Under the pieces are notes generated by a model. It did no database searches, was not told where the DNA came from, and saw only the letters and a program-made list of their open reading frames with translations. From positions 189,052,485 through 189,116,484 of the forward strand of contig OZ018321.1 in NCBI GenBank assembly GCA_963969495.1: 64,000 nucleotides of DNA, given 5' to 3'. Source of the DNA: Ceratothoa steindachneri. Lineage: Eukaryota > Arthropoda > Malacostraca > Isopoda > Cymothoidae. The position numbers and the translations under genes are program-made. Of the stretch, positions 22,905 through 35,997 are shown piece after piece (positions within the stretch are counted from its first letter, which is position 1; the number at the start of each line of letters is the position of its first letter).

Positions 22905-24120
22905 TGGTCATTCTACGACATATTCCCTTGCGATAAAAGGCACTCTGATTTTATGTAATAAAGTATCAAATATTATTGTCTTGTCAGAGTTTCGGAAAGA
23001 AAGAGCACACCTTCCCAGAATATCTTTGAAAAAGAAAGGGTTGTTTTAGTTCTTAGTCAATGTTTCACTATTTATATACTTTAAAAGGATGAGAAAAGTC
23101 GTTATTGAGACAAGATAAAACAACCTCTAACGACCTGTGGTTGGATAGTGAAGTAAAAGGTGATATGTTTCGAGTTAAGGCATCTGGTTGAAAGCCATTT
23201 TGGGTATTGTCGATAAGAAAGGAATTTTCCGGTATTTTGCGGTTCACGAGACAGAATGCGAGCTGTAATTATGCTTGCTTACTTGGACCATTTGGTATCG
23301 TTAAGAAATTAAGTAATGGAATGCAAGTCACTAGGAATTGACTGACGGGGTTTAAAACAGAGGGTAATAAAACGAGCTCGAGGGAATTGTGCTCTTAACA
23401 GAGTGACATTTGATCCTTGAATGGAGAAAAGATTTATCACCGATTCGTGTTTTTTCTCCGAAATGGCGATAATTTTTGTATCTCCTGATAATAGGTGCTT
23501 ATTGTGATATATTGCCACTCTGCCCGTTTTTGATGCATTGTTTGTAGATCATCGTATAGAGCACTAATAATTTTTCCCTTTAGAACTATGACATGACCTT
23601 TCATCTTTTTTACAATTGACATCCTCAGAATATTAGTACAATAATACCTTATTCAATGATAGAATGGTACTTTGGCTAAAAGCAAGAGAAGGTATTTACA
23701 TTAATTGTACCTAGCTTAGTTTTTAATATTAAAATGGTTAAAAGGTGCTTTATGCTTGCTAATTGTCAATTAATGACGAGGGGTAAAAGATATGTTACTA
23801 CTATCTTGAGGTAATTTTGAGTTCTCACTCGATTTTCAGATGCAAAAATAAATTTAAAAGAGACCCAGTTTGACCGAAAATTCTACCTTGTATGGAGATC
23901 CTAAATTTGGCATCCTAATGATGCTTTACCTTGAATGTATTTTGAATTCCACAAAAACTAACATAGTATCAAAATGATAACCAAATGTAAAATAAAAAAA
24001 TTTTATCATTAAGTTAAGGTTTCTATTTACTTTAGTGTGTTTTAGTTGCTTTTTCTCATATGAATGCGTTATTCGCAGTGTTTCATTTTGATCGAACTTA
24101 ACATTATACAAGATCAAATG
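22904..24120. other. AT-rich intergenic, nothing recognised
   Basis: No coding or repeat signal beyond short chance frames (23309-23622 and 23926-24123, minus). Confidence 0.4.
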
Positions 24121-24124
24121 CAAA

Positions 24125-24640
24125 TTTAAACAAAATCATGATTTTAGAATGTTCGCATTAAATTTAGCGAAATTTTGACTCGTGAATAAAAAGTACTTTA
24201 GAAAAGTTGTATTCGAAAGATTGAAACTAGAACGATGTTTTTAGCTCTTCATACGAGATATAAGAGTAATTCTATTTTCTTTCTAAATATTAAAAATAAA
24301 AATTACTTAAAACGTTAAATATATGATAACGTTAATAGTAAAATTACGATTTCAATGCTTTTTTAATAGCACTTATCAGTTTCATTGTAAAATTTATCGC
24401 TCATTTTTTATTACATAGAGCTCGTGAGGATCGGCCCAAAAATTCACACTAATTTTGCATTGATATAGAAAGTTACTTTTGATCTGTAAATAGTAATCAG
24501 TTTGTGTGAATATGGCAATTTTAGGAACGTTTTTATCCATTTTAATAAATTTATCATATGTTCATTTCAATTAATCTCTCATTAGGAAAAATTATAATTA
24601 TAACGCATTGTTTTATTTTTAATAAAAGGTAAAAATTATA
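24125..24640 (-). repeat. Composite dispersed repeat, copy C (outer repeat without the inner module)
   Basis: Inverted match to the outer parts of 14590-15350. Landmarks are ATCATGATTTTAGAATGTTC (opposite the end of copy A) and AATTTTTGGGCCGATCCTCA on the minus strand (24420-24450). At the position of the 0.41-kb inner module there is only about 50 bp of unrelated sequence (24228-24285). Confidence 0.65.
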
Positions 24641-25444
24641 TCAAATTTATCCAGTTTCATGAATGCCGAAAAGGTGAAAAAACAATAAAAAATGGATTAT
24701 ATTTTTAGGATTGGCTGATTTAATGAGAATCAAGAGTCCAGGAGAGTACAAATGGTACGCATATCTCAGTAAAAAGAGGAAAGGGTGGACAGACTGGATG
24801 TAAAAAATAGAGAGAGGAAGAGTAGACTAGTTGTACGATTATTTATTAACAAATACATTTATCAATCTTAGGTGTTTGGGGTTGGAATAGTTATTTATTT
24901 TAAGTGAAAACTAACGAAAGCAACATTACGAAATGCTAGAAAAGAGATGGAGAGATCCTCAAAAATGAGGAGAGAGGAGTTGTGGTAGATTGTGTAGAAG
25001 GCTACTACTTTGAATGGGGATATATGTACTTAGAGTTTAGGCGATCCTAAGGAGTTCAACTCCCAGCAACCTTCGGGATTTCGCATCAAAGGCAAGTCGT
25101 TTTAAGGGATTTAATCACAACAAGGAGTAGTAAAATCACAAATTCTCACAGATACATCCCATTTCTATTTTTTCTAAATGGTATCAACTACAAACTACCT
25201 TGAGAAGGATAATAAATCATGAGTTATATTCTCATAACAAAGTTTTTAAGACAAAATTCAACGTTGAGAAGCACAGTACAAAATGGTGATAATTATCACT
25301 TTGTGATATTAAAGAAATCAACAAAGTAAGAGGATAAGTAATTTCAAATCTTACTGTATATCGATGAAATAAAAGCCTTTGCAGCAAAATGCTCGGTAAG
25401 ATTTTACACCAAAAGTTTAAGATTTTAATATATTTTCAGATTTA

Positions 25445-26756
25445 TAAAGGGTGTTCCAATAACTTGGACCGATTTTAAATGTGAGTTAAGTTTAAGCGTC
25501 TAATGATTTTTTTCTTTCTCTTTCAAATTTAACAACTTCAGTCCTTGGAAATTTCAACCATGGAAAGATTAACAATCGAACACCTTGTTAAAGTTATCGA
25601 AGCCTATTACAAAAATGGACGTTCAAACAGAAACGCATTTCGGGCACTTCGCGATTTTGGGGGTCAAAATAATCGACCAACCGAGAGTGCAATTGAGAAA
25701 TTGTTCATAAATTCAAACAAACGGGGTCGGTGGCAGATATGGAAACGCCATTGCGTGCTCGTTTACGTCGTTTAGCAGAAAACATTGCTGCGGTGCGCGA
25801 GAATGTGGCTGAAGATCCAGACACCTCTATTTGTCATCGCGTGCAGGAATTGAACCTCTCCACAACAACGTTACATCGAATTTTGACAAAAGATTTGTCT
25901 CTACACGCTTACAAAATTCAATTGACACAAGAACTGAAGACTGCTGACCATTTTAAGCGCCGTACATTCGTCAATTGGGTGCACGAGCAAAGACAAGCCG
26001 AGGATGATTTTTCGCAAAAATCATCATTTTGTGATGAAGCCTATTTTCATCTTGGTGAATTCGTTAATAAGCAGAATTGTCGCATTTGGGCTAATGAAAA
26101 TCCCAGGAAGATTGTTGAAAAGCCACTGCATCCACAAAAGGTCACTGTTTAGTGTGCATTTTTTTGCTAGCGGAATCATTGGGCCGTATTTCTTCGAAAA
26201 TGAGTCCGGGAATTCTGTTACGGTGACAGGCGAGTGATACCGTGCCATGATAACCAACTTTTCAAAGCTTGAATTGAAATCTATGGATGTCGAAGATTTG
26301 TGATTTCAACAGGACGGCGCCAAATGCCACACGGAAAATGCAACAATGGCTTTATTGAATGAGAAGTTCCCAGGTCGCATCATCTCTCGAAACAGCGAGG
26401 TCAATTGGCCACCACGATCGTGTGACTTGACGCCTTTAAATTTCTTCCTTTGGGGTCATCCCAAAAGTAAGGTCTATGCCAACAAGCCAACAACAATTCT
26501 ACAGCTGAAGGATGGGATAATAAGGGATATTGGGGAGATCGAGGAGCAACTATGCAGATACGTCATCAAAATTTTGAATATCCATCGAGTGGAGGTGTGC
26601 CCCCGAAACCTTGGCGGACATTTAGGCAATATTATTTTTCACACATAATTGCCATGACTCAAATAACATGATCCAATAATGAAATCAATATATCTTCACC
26701 AATAACACTGTTTTATTTACTGCTAACTTCGATCTGTCTGAATGGAACACCCGTTA
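25445..26756 (+). mobile_element. mariner/Tc1-superfamily element, DD41-type, 1312 bp
   Basis: The termini are inverted: TAAAGGGTGTTCCA at the left (25445) and its counterpart TAACGGGTGTTCCA read from 26756 on the other strand. Both are flanked by TA (25443-25444 and 26757-26758), the target duplication of this superfamily. The body is one decayed transposase gene. The inverted repeats are short and imperfect outside the GGGTGTTCCA core. Confidence 0.8.
25560..26645 (+). pseudogene. mariner-superfamily transposase with DD41 spacing, decayed
   Basis: The ATG at 25560 begins MERLTIEHLVKVIEAYYKNG, the N-terminal helix-turn-helix. A one-base shift near 25730 leads to the second DNA-binding half (TPLRARLRRLAENIAAVREN). 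The first catalytic Asp is in FCDEAYFHL, the second in FQQDGAKCHT, and 41 residues later LTPLNFFLWG holds Asn (aat) where the family has Asp. That D-41-D spacing matches the rosa/VISITOR-type mariner branch. In-frame stops at 26150 (TAG), 26236 (TGA) and 26301 (TGA) fall where Trp or similar codons are expected, consistent with G-to-A decay. The enzyme would cut and paste its own TA-flanked ends; this copy is dead. Confidence 0.75.
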
Positions 26757-27071
26757 TAATGACGTACTTGATGAAACGCCGAATTTAATTAAATTGCCAA
26801 TTATTGTGATCAAATATATGTACCCAAAAACTTCCTTGGTGCAATTCTATAATAATATCTCTCATGATGAATTACTAATCAGAATGTCTGAAAGAATTAT
26901 TTAGGGAAATGATTTAGCGTCGTTTTAATATCAATAATTTCATTTTCTTAATTGATTTCCAGATTATCATCATATTTTTCTTCGTCTAGCCTTTTATTAT
27001 CTCTGTACAGGAAACGGATTTAAATTTTCTCGAGTTAATAGTGAGACGGGATAATTTGCTTGTTTTCTTGC

Positions 27072-29352
27072 TGCTTTGAGAGATGTTTGAGCCGTTTATT
27101 CACTTACCACTTCGAACCAGAACTTACTATTTTAGCTGCTTTGAGAGATGTTTGAACCGTTTATTCACTTGACACCTCGAACCAGAACTTACTCTTTTAG
27201 CTGCTTTGAGAGATGTTTGAGCCGTTTATTCACTTACCACTTCGAACCAGAACTTACTATTTTAGCTGCTTTGAGAGATGTTTGAACCGTTTATTCACTA
27301 ACCACTTCGAACCAGAACTTACTATTTTAGCTGCTTTGAGAGATGTTTGAGCCGTTTATTCACTTGCCACCTCGAACCAAAACTTACTCTTTTAGCTGCT
27401 TTGAGAGATGTTTGAGCCGTTTATTCACTTACCACTTCGAACCAGAACTTACTATTTTAGCTGCTTTGAGAGATGTTTGAGCCATTTATTCACTTGCTAC
27501 CTCTAACCAGAACTTACTCATTTAGCTGCTTTAAAGAGATGTTTGAGCCGTTTATTCACTTGCCACCTCCAACCAGAACTTACTCTTTTAGCTGCTTTGA
27601 GAGATGTTTGAACCGTTTATTTACTTGCCACCTCGAACCAGAACTTACTCTTTTAGCTGCTTTGAAAGATGTTTGAGCCGTTTATTCACTTGCCACCTCG
27701 AACCAGAACTTACTCTTTTAGCTGCTTTGAGAGATGTTTGAACTGTTTATTCACTTGCCACCTCGAACCAGAACTTACTATTTTAGCTGCTTTGAGAGAT
27801 GTTTGAGCCGTTTATTCACTTGCCACCTCGAACCAAAACTTACTTTTTTAGCTGCTTTGAGAGATGTTTGAGCCGTTTATTTACTTGTCACCTCGAACCA
27901 GAACTTACTCTTTTAGCTGCTTTGAGAGATGTTTGAACCGTTTATTCACTTGCCACCTCGAACCAGAACTTACTCTTTTAGCTGCTTTGAGAGATGTTTA
28001 AGCCGTTTATTCACTTGCCACCTCGAACCAGAACTTACTCTTTTAGCTGCTTTGAGAGATGTTTGAGCCGTTTATTCACTTGCCACCTCGAACCAGAACT
28101 TACTCTTTTAGCTGCTTTGAGAGATGTTTGAACCGTTTATTTACTTGCCACCTCGAACCAGAACTTACTCTTTTAGCTACTTTGAGAGATGTTTGAGCCA
28201 TTTATTCACTTGCTACCTCGAACCAGAACTTACTCTTTTAGCTGCTTTAAAGAGATGTTTGAGCCGTTTATTCACTTGCCACCTCGAACCAGAACTTACT
28301 CTTTTAGCTGCTTTGAGAGATGTTTGAGCCGTTTATTCACTTGCCACTTCGAACCAGAACTTACTATTTTAGCTGCTTTGAGAGATGTTTGAACCGTTTA
28401 TTCACTAACCACTTCGAACCAGAACTTACTATTTTAGCTGCTTTGAGAGATGTTTGAGCCGTTTATTCACTTGCTACCTCGAACCAGAACTTACTCTTTT
28501 AGCTGCTTTGAGAGATGTTTGAACCGTTTATTTACTTGCCACCTCGAACCAGAACTTACTCTTTTAGCTGCTTTGAGAGATGTTTGAGCCATTTATTCAC
28601 TTGCTACCTCGAACCAGAACTTACTCTTTTAGCTGCTTTAAAGAGATGTTTGAGCCGTTTATTCACTTGCCACCTCGAACCAGAACTTACTCTTTTAGCT
28701 ATTTGAGAGATGTTTGAACTGTTTATTCACTTGCCACCTCGAACCAGAACTTACTCTTTTAGCTGCTTTGAGAGATGTTTGAGCCGTTTATTCACTTGCC
28801 ACCTCGAACCAGAACTTACTCTTTTAGCTGCTTTAAGAGATTTTTGAACCGTTTATTCACTTGCCACCTCGAACCAGAACTTAATCCTTTAGCTGCTTTG
28901 AGAGATGTTTGAGCCGTTTATTCATTTGCCACCTCGAACCAGAACTTACTTTTTTAGCTGCTTTGAGAGATGTTTTAGCCGTTTATTTACTTGCCACCTA
29001 GAACCAGAACTTACTCTTTTAGCTGCTTTGAGAGATGTTTGAACCATTTATTCACTTGCCACCTCGAACCAGAACTTACTATTTTAGCTGCTTTGAGAGA
29101 TGTGTTAGCCGTTTATTTACTTGCCACCTCGAACCAGAACTTACTCTTTTAGCTGCTTTGAGAGATGTTTGAACCATTTATTCACTTGCCACCTCGAACC
29201 AGAACTTACTATTTTAGCTGCTTTGAGAGATGTTTGAGCCGTTTATTCACTTACCACCTCGAACCAGAACTTAATCTTTTAGCTACTTTGAGAGATGTTT
29301 GAGCCGTTTATTCACTTGCCACCTCGAACCAGAACTTACTCTTTTAGCTGCT
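27072..29352. repeat. 65-bp minisatellite, about 35 tandem units
   Basis: The unit reads TGCTTTGAGAGATGTTTGAG, CCGTTTATTCACTTGCCACC, TCGAACCAGAACTTACTCTT, TTAGC (65 bp). Units differ at recurring positions: GAGCC or GAACC, ACTTACC or ACTTGCC, TACTATT or TACTCTT. Some units carry a 1-bp longer TTTAAAGAG. A block of six units (one 66 bp, total 391 bp) is duplicated almost exactly (28122 onward and 28513 onward). The unit is not a multiple of three, so the open frames through it are by-products, not a protein. The array ends sharply at both sides. Confidence 0.95.
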
Positions 29353-29679
29353 TTTATGGCATCGAGTTGAGTTTTATCATCCCTGCATTAAGGAGAGCCT
29401 TTATTTTGCAAATGATTTTGTCACCAATGGTGAAATAATCAAACTATTCTATCCTTTGGGCTTCTCACCCCAATTAAGTCTTCACTGGTTTTCGTTTGAT
29501 TTCTTGGGCATTTATTAAGGCTTACTCCGTGTTTGTTTAGTTATTAGGTTATTAAAAAATAATGTTTTAGAAGAAATCAAAATTGATTCTAAGATTTGTT
29601 GAATTTGTTTCAATGAAATAGCCTTTTTTTTCTAACTGACATTGCTTTGGCCTATTTTAAGCTACAAAGAGGGTGTTTG

Positions 29680-30335
29680 GTTGCCACCTGAATGGTCTGA
29701 AGGACACTTTTTGACGTGCGCATATTCCTTCATGTCGAATAGTTCAATTTTTTCGTGATTTATTTCTGCGCAAAATTGTTACGGTCGATGAAAAGTGGGT
29801 TCTTTACAGGAATACTGAGCATTGTCTTGATTGTAAACAAAATCCACCTCTACTCTTAGTCATTGTCTCTAACAGCAGACTTGCATTTGGTGGAATGAGA
29901 AAGGAGTTATTTATTATGAGCTCAACTATAAAAAAACCAACAGTTACTACAGATATATATGTTCAACTATTGCCATTTTTAAAGAAACTCTAAAACAAAT
30001 GCTTTCTTCACTGTTGAACCGAAATGGCATCCTCTTCCACCTTCGTGACATTGCACCTCCACACCTGGCACGTTTGTCTCCCCGCAAAATTAATGCGTTA
30101 GGTTGTAAATTTCTTCCTTATCCTCCATATTCATTGAAACTTTCACTATGTGATTGTAATTTATTTATTTCATTACAACACCACCTAAATGGCAAAGTAT
30201 ACTCTCATGTGAAGGAGGAGGAAAAGGATACCAAATCATCACAACCGAATGAATTTTTCCAAAGTGGTTCCCAGGACCTAACTAAACGAGGAGAGGCCAT
30301 TGCCAATAATGGTGGAAATCACTTTGCTGATTAAA
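29680..30335 (+). pseudogene. mariner transposase relic
   Basis: Shifting frames give FLRKIVTVDEKWVLYRNTEH (29760-29820), the first catalytic-Asp block of mariner transposases (TGDEKWV.Y). TDIYVQLLPFLKETLKQML follows. From 29999, ILFHLRDIAPPHLA corresponds to the HDNA.PH block but the catalytic Asp is displaced by mutations, and PYPPYSLKLSLCDCNLF corresponds to HPPYSPDLAPSDYHLF with both aspartates changed or lost. The C-terminal FFQSGSQDLTKRGE segment ends at 30334. It encoded a cut-and-paste transposase; the catalytic centre is now destroyed. Inverted termini were not found. Confidence 0.7.
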
Positions 30336-30339
30336 TGTA

Positions 30340-33300
30340 TTTATTTTATATGATTTTACCTTAAAAACAACCATTAATTTCTTGGCAAACTAATATTATT
30401 TGCCTTTGCCCTGACCTGGTTAAGGTCAAGATAAAGTGACCCAGATACTGGGGTTATAGCAGAGGAGTTTGGTATAGATCGGCTTCCAAAGTAAGTTGTT
30501 CCCCCTTCCCCTTGCATCGGGAACAACACCCCCCCGACTGAAAGATGATTTGCACATAAAGATGAGCATGGAAATGACTAGCAAACACGTTTTCGTGTGT
30601 GGTAGTATGGGAGGGGGGTGCTAGTAGGGGTATTAATGTGTTTTAAGAGCAACGAGCGATCATAGAACACTTCTTAATTTTCTGGGTAAAGAGTATGGGG
30701 TATGAGTACTCCCATGAGGGAAACGAGTATTACATGTGGGGTTATGTAGATATTAGTATCCCTATAGGTACTCTATCAGCAGGGTTGCGAAACATAGGAG
30801 AGAGTGGTATGTATGTTGTGTTTGAAGGCGGGAATGGAATGATTGCGGTGTTATGATTGTCCATCCTAAACTTATCCCAGCAACGATAAGTTTAAAATAT
30901 TTACTAATGAGAAGCCAACTCGTGACGCCGCTGAAAATTTTGAGTCCGCTCTCGTTGGGATTAAACCTTTGCCTCGATACTATAAGTCCAAAGCCTTATA
31001 TCTATTGGCATGGCGAGAGTCCCATCGGTTTCGAAAATGGCAAATAAATTCCTGCAGTTTCGAAAAAGGCAAATAAATTACTGCAGTTTCAAAAACAGTA
31101 TAGGTTGCAATCGCACTCTCCTTTTTACTACCAGGCAGAAGTTGCATTTAAATTAGGAAACCTCAAACTGTTAAACTACAAGAAAATGTGGTAGTAAGAA
31201 AGTTGCCTTATACCACCGAATGTTTGCATACACATTTACCTTTCTATCCTATCAGGAGAAGGCGAGTGTTCATAGACAAGCAATCAATCATGGCATTTTT
31301 GGTGGATCAACTTCCAGAAGTAAATCGACGAGATTTACACTTCATTTTGAACGGCGACAGGCTATCCCATCCTGACCTAAGGAGAGAAAAGTCTCTGACA
31401 CTTTCTCCAGTACTTTGACGAAGATTCTTGTTGGAATATTTAGTGTGTAATGTAAAAAACGTGATTATTAGTGTCAATTTTACAAAAAAAAAATCCATTA
31501 TAACTTAGCACTAAACATTAAATGCGCAAAATTAATAGACAGAAAGACTCAAATCGCGAACATAGCACATTTTTTACATTACAATTTAGCGCCCTTCGTC
31601 TCCTTTACATTCTAGACAGGGTCATCCTTCATCCCCTTCGGTCACATGAAATCCTCCTATCCCCTTTGATATCGAGCAATTTGCTGACCCCTTCCGATAA
31701 ACCGATCTCACCTGTCATTTCATTATATCATTATATGCAACCATGGAATAGGAAGCTTACACTGGCGCTCAGCCTCCCAATGAGGAATTGATCTGGTTGC
31801 AAGCAGATCCTTCAACTTCCCTTAGCTTACATTAAATCTTTTGACCTTCATCTGGCGAATCTGTCATTTGTGATTTATCCAAACACTTAGTAAACCCTAT
31901 CTTACTCCTCAGTTTGTTAGACTTGCATTTGATCAAGTGCATAATATGGACGATCGATGTAGAAGCTCGATCTTCCTTGGAGTGAATTTTAGATCGATTC
32001 ATCTGGAAAAGTATTCGTAGACATGTAAGAGATTGTGTCCGAAGCTGCACAGCTTTTCAAACTGAAAAATATATCGCCACTCAAAACTACCATAACCGCA
32101 ATTCAAAGTCATCAATGCCGCTTTTATACAGTAAAGGTTGACAGTCTTGGTTCCTTTCCAACCACTAGTGAAGGTTTCAAGTCTTTCCTTACGGAGATTT
32201 GCCAATTCACAAAATAAATCAAAGTCATCTCTTTAAAACTTAACATTCGAGCCAATATCGGAGTTCGTTTAAATGGTAACGCGTCTCAATTCGGCGCACT
32301 GGTATGGGAGGGGTAGTTTAGGATAACGCCCTACAATTTCAATAAGGATTATTTAATCAATTGCTACAGTAACGGCTACTGAACATGTCTATATCAGCCT
32401 CAGGAACCCTTATGGGAATGCGTCCCTTGAACGTGAACACAAAACTCTGAAATCTTGTCTGCTGACAAAACGTAGTCCATTCTGGTAGTTCGAAAAGCTC
32501 TTCCTCTTTGTTTTATGTAACTCCTCCGAGTCAGATAGCAACTGCTCCCCGGCTTATATGACATACGGAGGCAGTTAACGCATACGTGTACCTAACGTTT
32601 GTCCTAACCGCGGCGATCGTAGAATTTGTTGCCTTTCTAAACCCTATACTATTTCAAGACTTCCAAATATTTCAAATCGAGAGGCCGAAAGAGAATCGAG
32701 CAACGCGATTTTAGCGAACATATATTAGTTTGGGCGTTTGGAGGGAGCGTGAACTTCTCCGGCGTGGTCCAGGACGGAGCCCTGACCACCAACAATTTTT
32801 ATTCGTAATGGAGTTGAAAACGAGTGGGAACTTATCTCAATGCACAGTGCTCTGTAGATCTCTATACAACAAACAATTCCAAAACTGTAAGGGTTTGTTG
32901 AGTGATAGGTAGCTACAGCCCTAACGCCTCTATAATTTAATTATTTAGATAAAAAAACATAAACACTCCTCAAAAGCGTAGAAAACACTAGTAAAAAAAT
33001 TAACTTACTTTATTAACAAAAATAACACAACCTCTCACTTTTGTATGATGAATCTCAAAATTCACTTAAATTTATTGTTAAAAGTATGATAAAAAATATG
33101 TATTTTTCTTATTTTTTCGTTTATAATAAGAAAGATATCCTATTTTTATGGAAAAGCAAACGAAAAACTACATAGTGGACGATATTTGACTAACGTGCAC
33201 TGGCTTGAATTAATTAAAAAAATTCCCCCATCCCCGTAGGGCCGGCAGTGAGTCTACATCTCCCAGGTGACCAATTTGACACCCAAGAGAGTGAGTGCCT

Positions 33301-34070
33301 CAAGAGCCAGGTCATTCTAGACTTGCGGGCCAGAATGAGCTCATTAGGCACAATAGTATCCAGGAAATTAGCCCAGCCCAACACCTTAAGTCCAAAACTC
33401 CTTGAAGAGTCCATTCACGCCTTCGTACGAGACACCCTGGTCGGTGCGAGAGTTTCCTCCCCTTCCCTTATACGGGCCCATATATGGTAATACAGCAAAA
33501 CGACCACACCGCAATGATTAAAGAGAGAAACAAGGGATAAATTCGATCACACATTTATAATTTTAAACCACCCTTTATGCTAGCAAACTACCAAATATGG
33601 CGACCGACGGAGCGGACACAAAAGTCGATGCAGAGGAATTCAAGATCAAATTCCACGATTAACAAACAACATTAACTAATCATTGTACCATTCCTATTAC
33701 CATCATGTAAATGTCCATACGGTATAATAATTTAGTTATCTTTCACCTATCCAGAAGTCGTAAAATGAAAATGAGGCGCTTTTATATAACTATGGAATGT
33801 GATCCTTTTGTCTGTAAAACCAGGCAATAGCTGTTTTCCAATTCTTCAGTTAATTTAACCATCATCTTTGTACAAATATATGGACAAGACATTTACAAAC
33901 ATGTTAACTGGGTGGCAACCAGTGAGTCCATTATGTAGTAGAATGATTAGTTTGCCACTCATTATCTTGCATGCTACAATTTCAATGATAGCCTGGCATC
34001 TAGAACTACAAGAAGAGAGAGGGGGTGCTCAGTAGCAAATCTCTTTGGGATCAGCGAAATTCACACAGTT
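30340..34070. other. Intergenic, no gene recognised
   Basis: Several frames of 60-90 codons on both strands (for example 31188-31418, 31832-32205 minus, 33248-33490) match nothing I recognise. A 29-bp tandem duplication with core GGCAAATAAATT.CTGCAGTTT occurs at about 31028-31090. No TE terminus identified. Confidence 0.4.
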
Positions 34071-34071
34071 G

Positions 34072-34073
<2 letters not shown>

Positions 34074-34139
<66 letters not shown>
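34074..34139. repeat. (TA)n microsatellite at left edge of Penelope-like composite
   Basis: About 33 TA units ending directly at the first base of the Penelope-like composite (34140-36001). Confidence 0.95.
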
Positions 34140-34142
<3 letters not shown>

Positions 34143-34585
34143 CGTGGTTTACGGCCGAGTACGTATGTACGTTTGCTACGTACATGAGTAAATCCATTCC
34201 ACTTTTCTCTAAGAGTGCTTTAATGGTATATTTAATGTTTATAAAATTAACAAAATGGTGGGCATGTTATATATTATTGAAAATAGCAAAGGAGTCGTCC
34301 ACATACCTACGATGAAATATGGGTTTGAAATCTAAAGGGCAATGTTTCATAAAGTTGTTTTCAAGATGAATAATGAAAATATTAGCTGCTATTGGAGCAA
34401 TTGGTGAGCCTATTCCTACTCCATCTATCTGTTGGTAAACCTTGTTATTAAATAAAAAATGATTCTCTTTAAAAATCATTTCTAAAATAGTCTTGAAATT
34501 TTGACGAGAGAAATTGTGAAAGGTGCCTGTTTTGTTGAAAATTAGATTTAAAATAATATTAATTGTTTCATTAACAGGAACATTT
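34140..34585 (-). pseudogene. Penelope-like element, inverted RT fragment
   Basis: On the minus strand, from 34580 downward, the reading frame goes through an RT region with YQQIDGVGIGSPIAPIAANI and RRYVDDSFAIF (34267-34479). These are the QxxGxxMGSPLSP and catalytic YVDD blocks of Penelope-like reverse transcriptases; YVDD is intact. Downstream it runs into HHFVNFIN..KYTIKALLEK, the region just after YVDD. It ends 34140, flush with a (TA)n tract. It lies head-to-head with the plus-strand arm that follows, and the two arms overlap in protein coordinates by about 20 residues. Confidence 0.8.
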
Positions 34586-35585
34586 TTTTAAATTTTATAA
34601 ACTCTTATCATCCCAACATTCAATATACCATTGAATTAGAGAGTAACTATCAACTTCCTTTTCTAGACGTCATTATAGAAAAAACCGACAAAATAACTAC
34701 CTCAATATACAGAAAGCCTACCTTTATTGGTCTAGAAATCAACTTTTTCAGCCATTGTGACTTGTCACATAAACTCAGTGCAATTAAATCTCTAATATAT
34801 AGAGGTTACCATCTCTCTTTCAATTATTCCCTAATGCACAATGAATTCCAGACTCTAAAGTCTTATTTTGGAAATAATTGTTACCCCCCACCTTTGGTTG
34901 ACAAGCTAATCACTAATTTTCTAACCAAAATTTACTCTCCATCCTTTCTCTCTCATATAATGTTCCCAAAAATTAAATTTTATTCGTAGCACCTGAAATG
35001 GGACCTTACAATAGATTATTCACTAGAAAATGCAACAAATTACTCTAAAAATATTTCTTTCATTACCAACTTTAAAATCACTTTTGTCAAACCACTTTCC
35101 ATAGCAAGTTTCTTCTCGTCAAAAGACAAACTTCCTCTAGAAATGAGCAGCCGTGTTGTTTACCTTTTCACTTATCCTTGTTGTTTGCAAGGAACCTATA
35201 TTGGTAGTGCGGTTCGTTCATTGTTCTCACATGGAAATAAGCCATCGCACTGGGAAAAATTTGTCTAAGAAGGAAGCTTTTGTAATTAGAAATCATATTA
35301 TACAATGCAAGACAGAATGTTCCATAGATAACTTCAAAATAATTGGTCACAATAACAATGAATATAGTCTAAGAATTTTGGAATCCCTACTAATACGGAG
35401 AAAATCTCCTACACTCAACATAGATAATACCGCTGTTCCCCTTCTTATTTCTTAATTTTAATTACCTCAGTCAACAACCAACCAACCTTCTCTTATTTAA
35501 CAACCAACCAATCAAATTCCTATCCTTCTTTAAGCCACATCCTTTATAATTTCTTCACTTTGTGATTTCTCCTGAACTTCATCCG

Positions 35586-35822
35586 TAAGCAATATTATAC
35601 TGTAATTTTTTACTTTTGTGTTTTTGCTTCTTTTTTTCGTGCCAATAGTGATTACATTAGATTAATAATTTGATTCTCTTGCCTTTTAAATTTCTGAGTT
35701 ATCGGTAAGCAATATTATACTGTAATTATTTGCTTTTGTTTTTTTTGTGTTTTTTTTTTCGTTTCAATAGTGTTATATTAGATTGATAATTTGATTCGCT
35801 TGACTTTTAAATTCCTGAGTTA
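35586..35822 (+). repeat. 119-bp tandem duplication in Penelope-like 3' UTR
   Basis: Two copies begin (C/G)GTAAGCAATATTATACTGTA at about 35586 and 35704, and each ends in CTGAGTTAT. Differences are mainly in T-run length. Confidence 0.8.
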
Positions 35823-35907
35823 TTTTCTAATTTTTTATTTACCTACATAGTCTTAACCTGATTATTTTTAATATTCTTTAACTGTATTAGATTAATTTAT
35901 GATTTTA

Positions 35908-35943
35908 GAACCTGAAGATGGGTGATACGCCCGAAACGTTGTT
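35908..35943 (+). ncRNA. Hammerhead-ribozyme-like motif at Penelope-like 3' end
   Basis: CTGAAGA (35912-35918) and GAAAC (35933-35937) are the conserved hammerhead core strings. Between them an extra T precedes a stem GGGTG-ATA-CGCCC (stem II). Upstream GAAC and downstream GTTC form stem I, and a palindromic ACGT gives the very short stem III seen in dimeric hammerheads. Penelope-like elements are known to carry hammerhead motifs. The extra base after the CTGANGA box is unusual. Confidence 0.5.
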
Positions 35944-35997
35944 CCATAAATAAATCACATGTACCTCAGCCTCCTATGTGTCCTTGCCTTCAACGTG

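Noticed and set aside
27473..28706. Overlapping open frames with a CFERCL.RLFTCHLEPELTLLAAL repeat as a repeat protein
   Set aside because: They are translations of the 65-bp minisatellite. The unit is not a multiple of three, so every frame drifts, and there is no start context or flanking gene.
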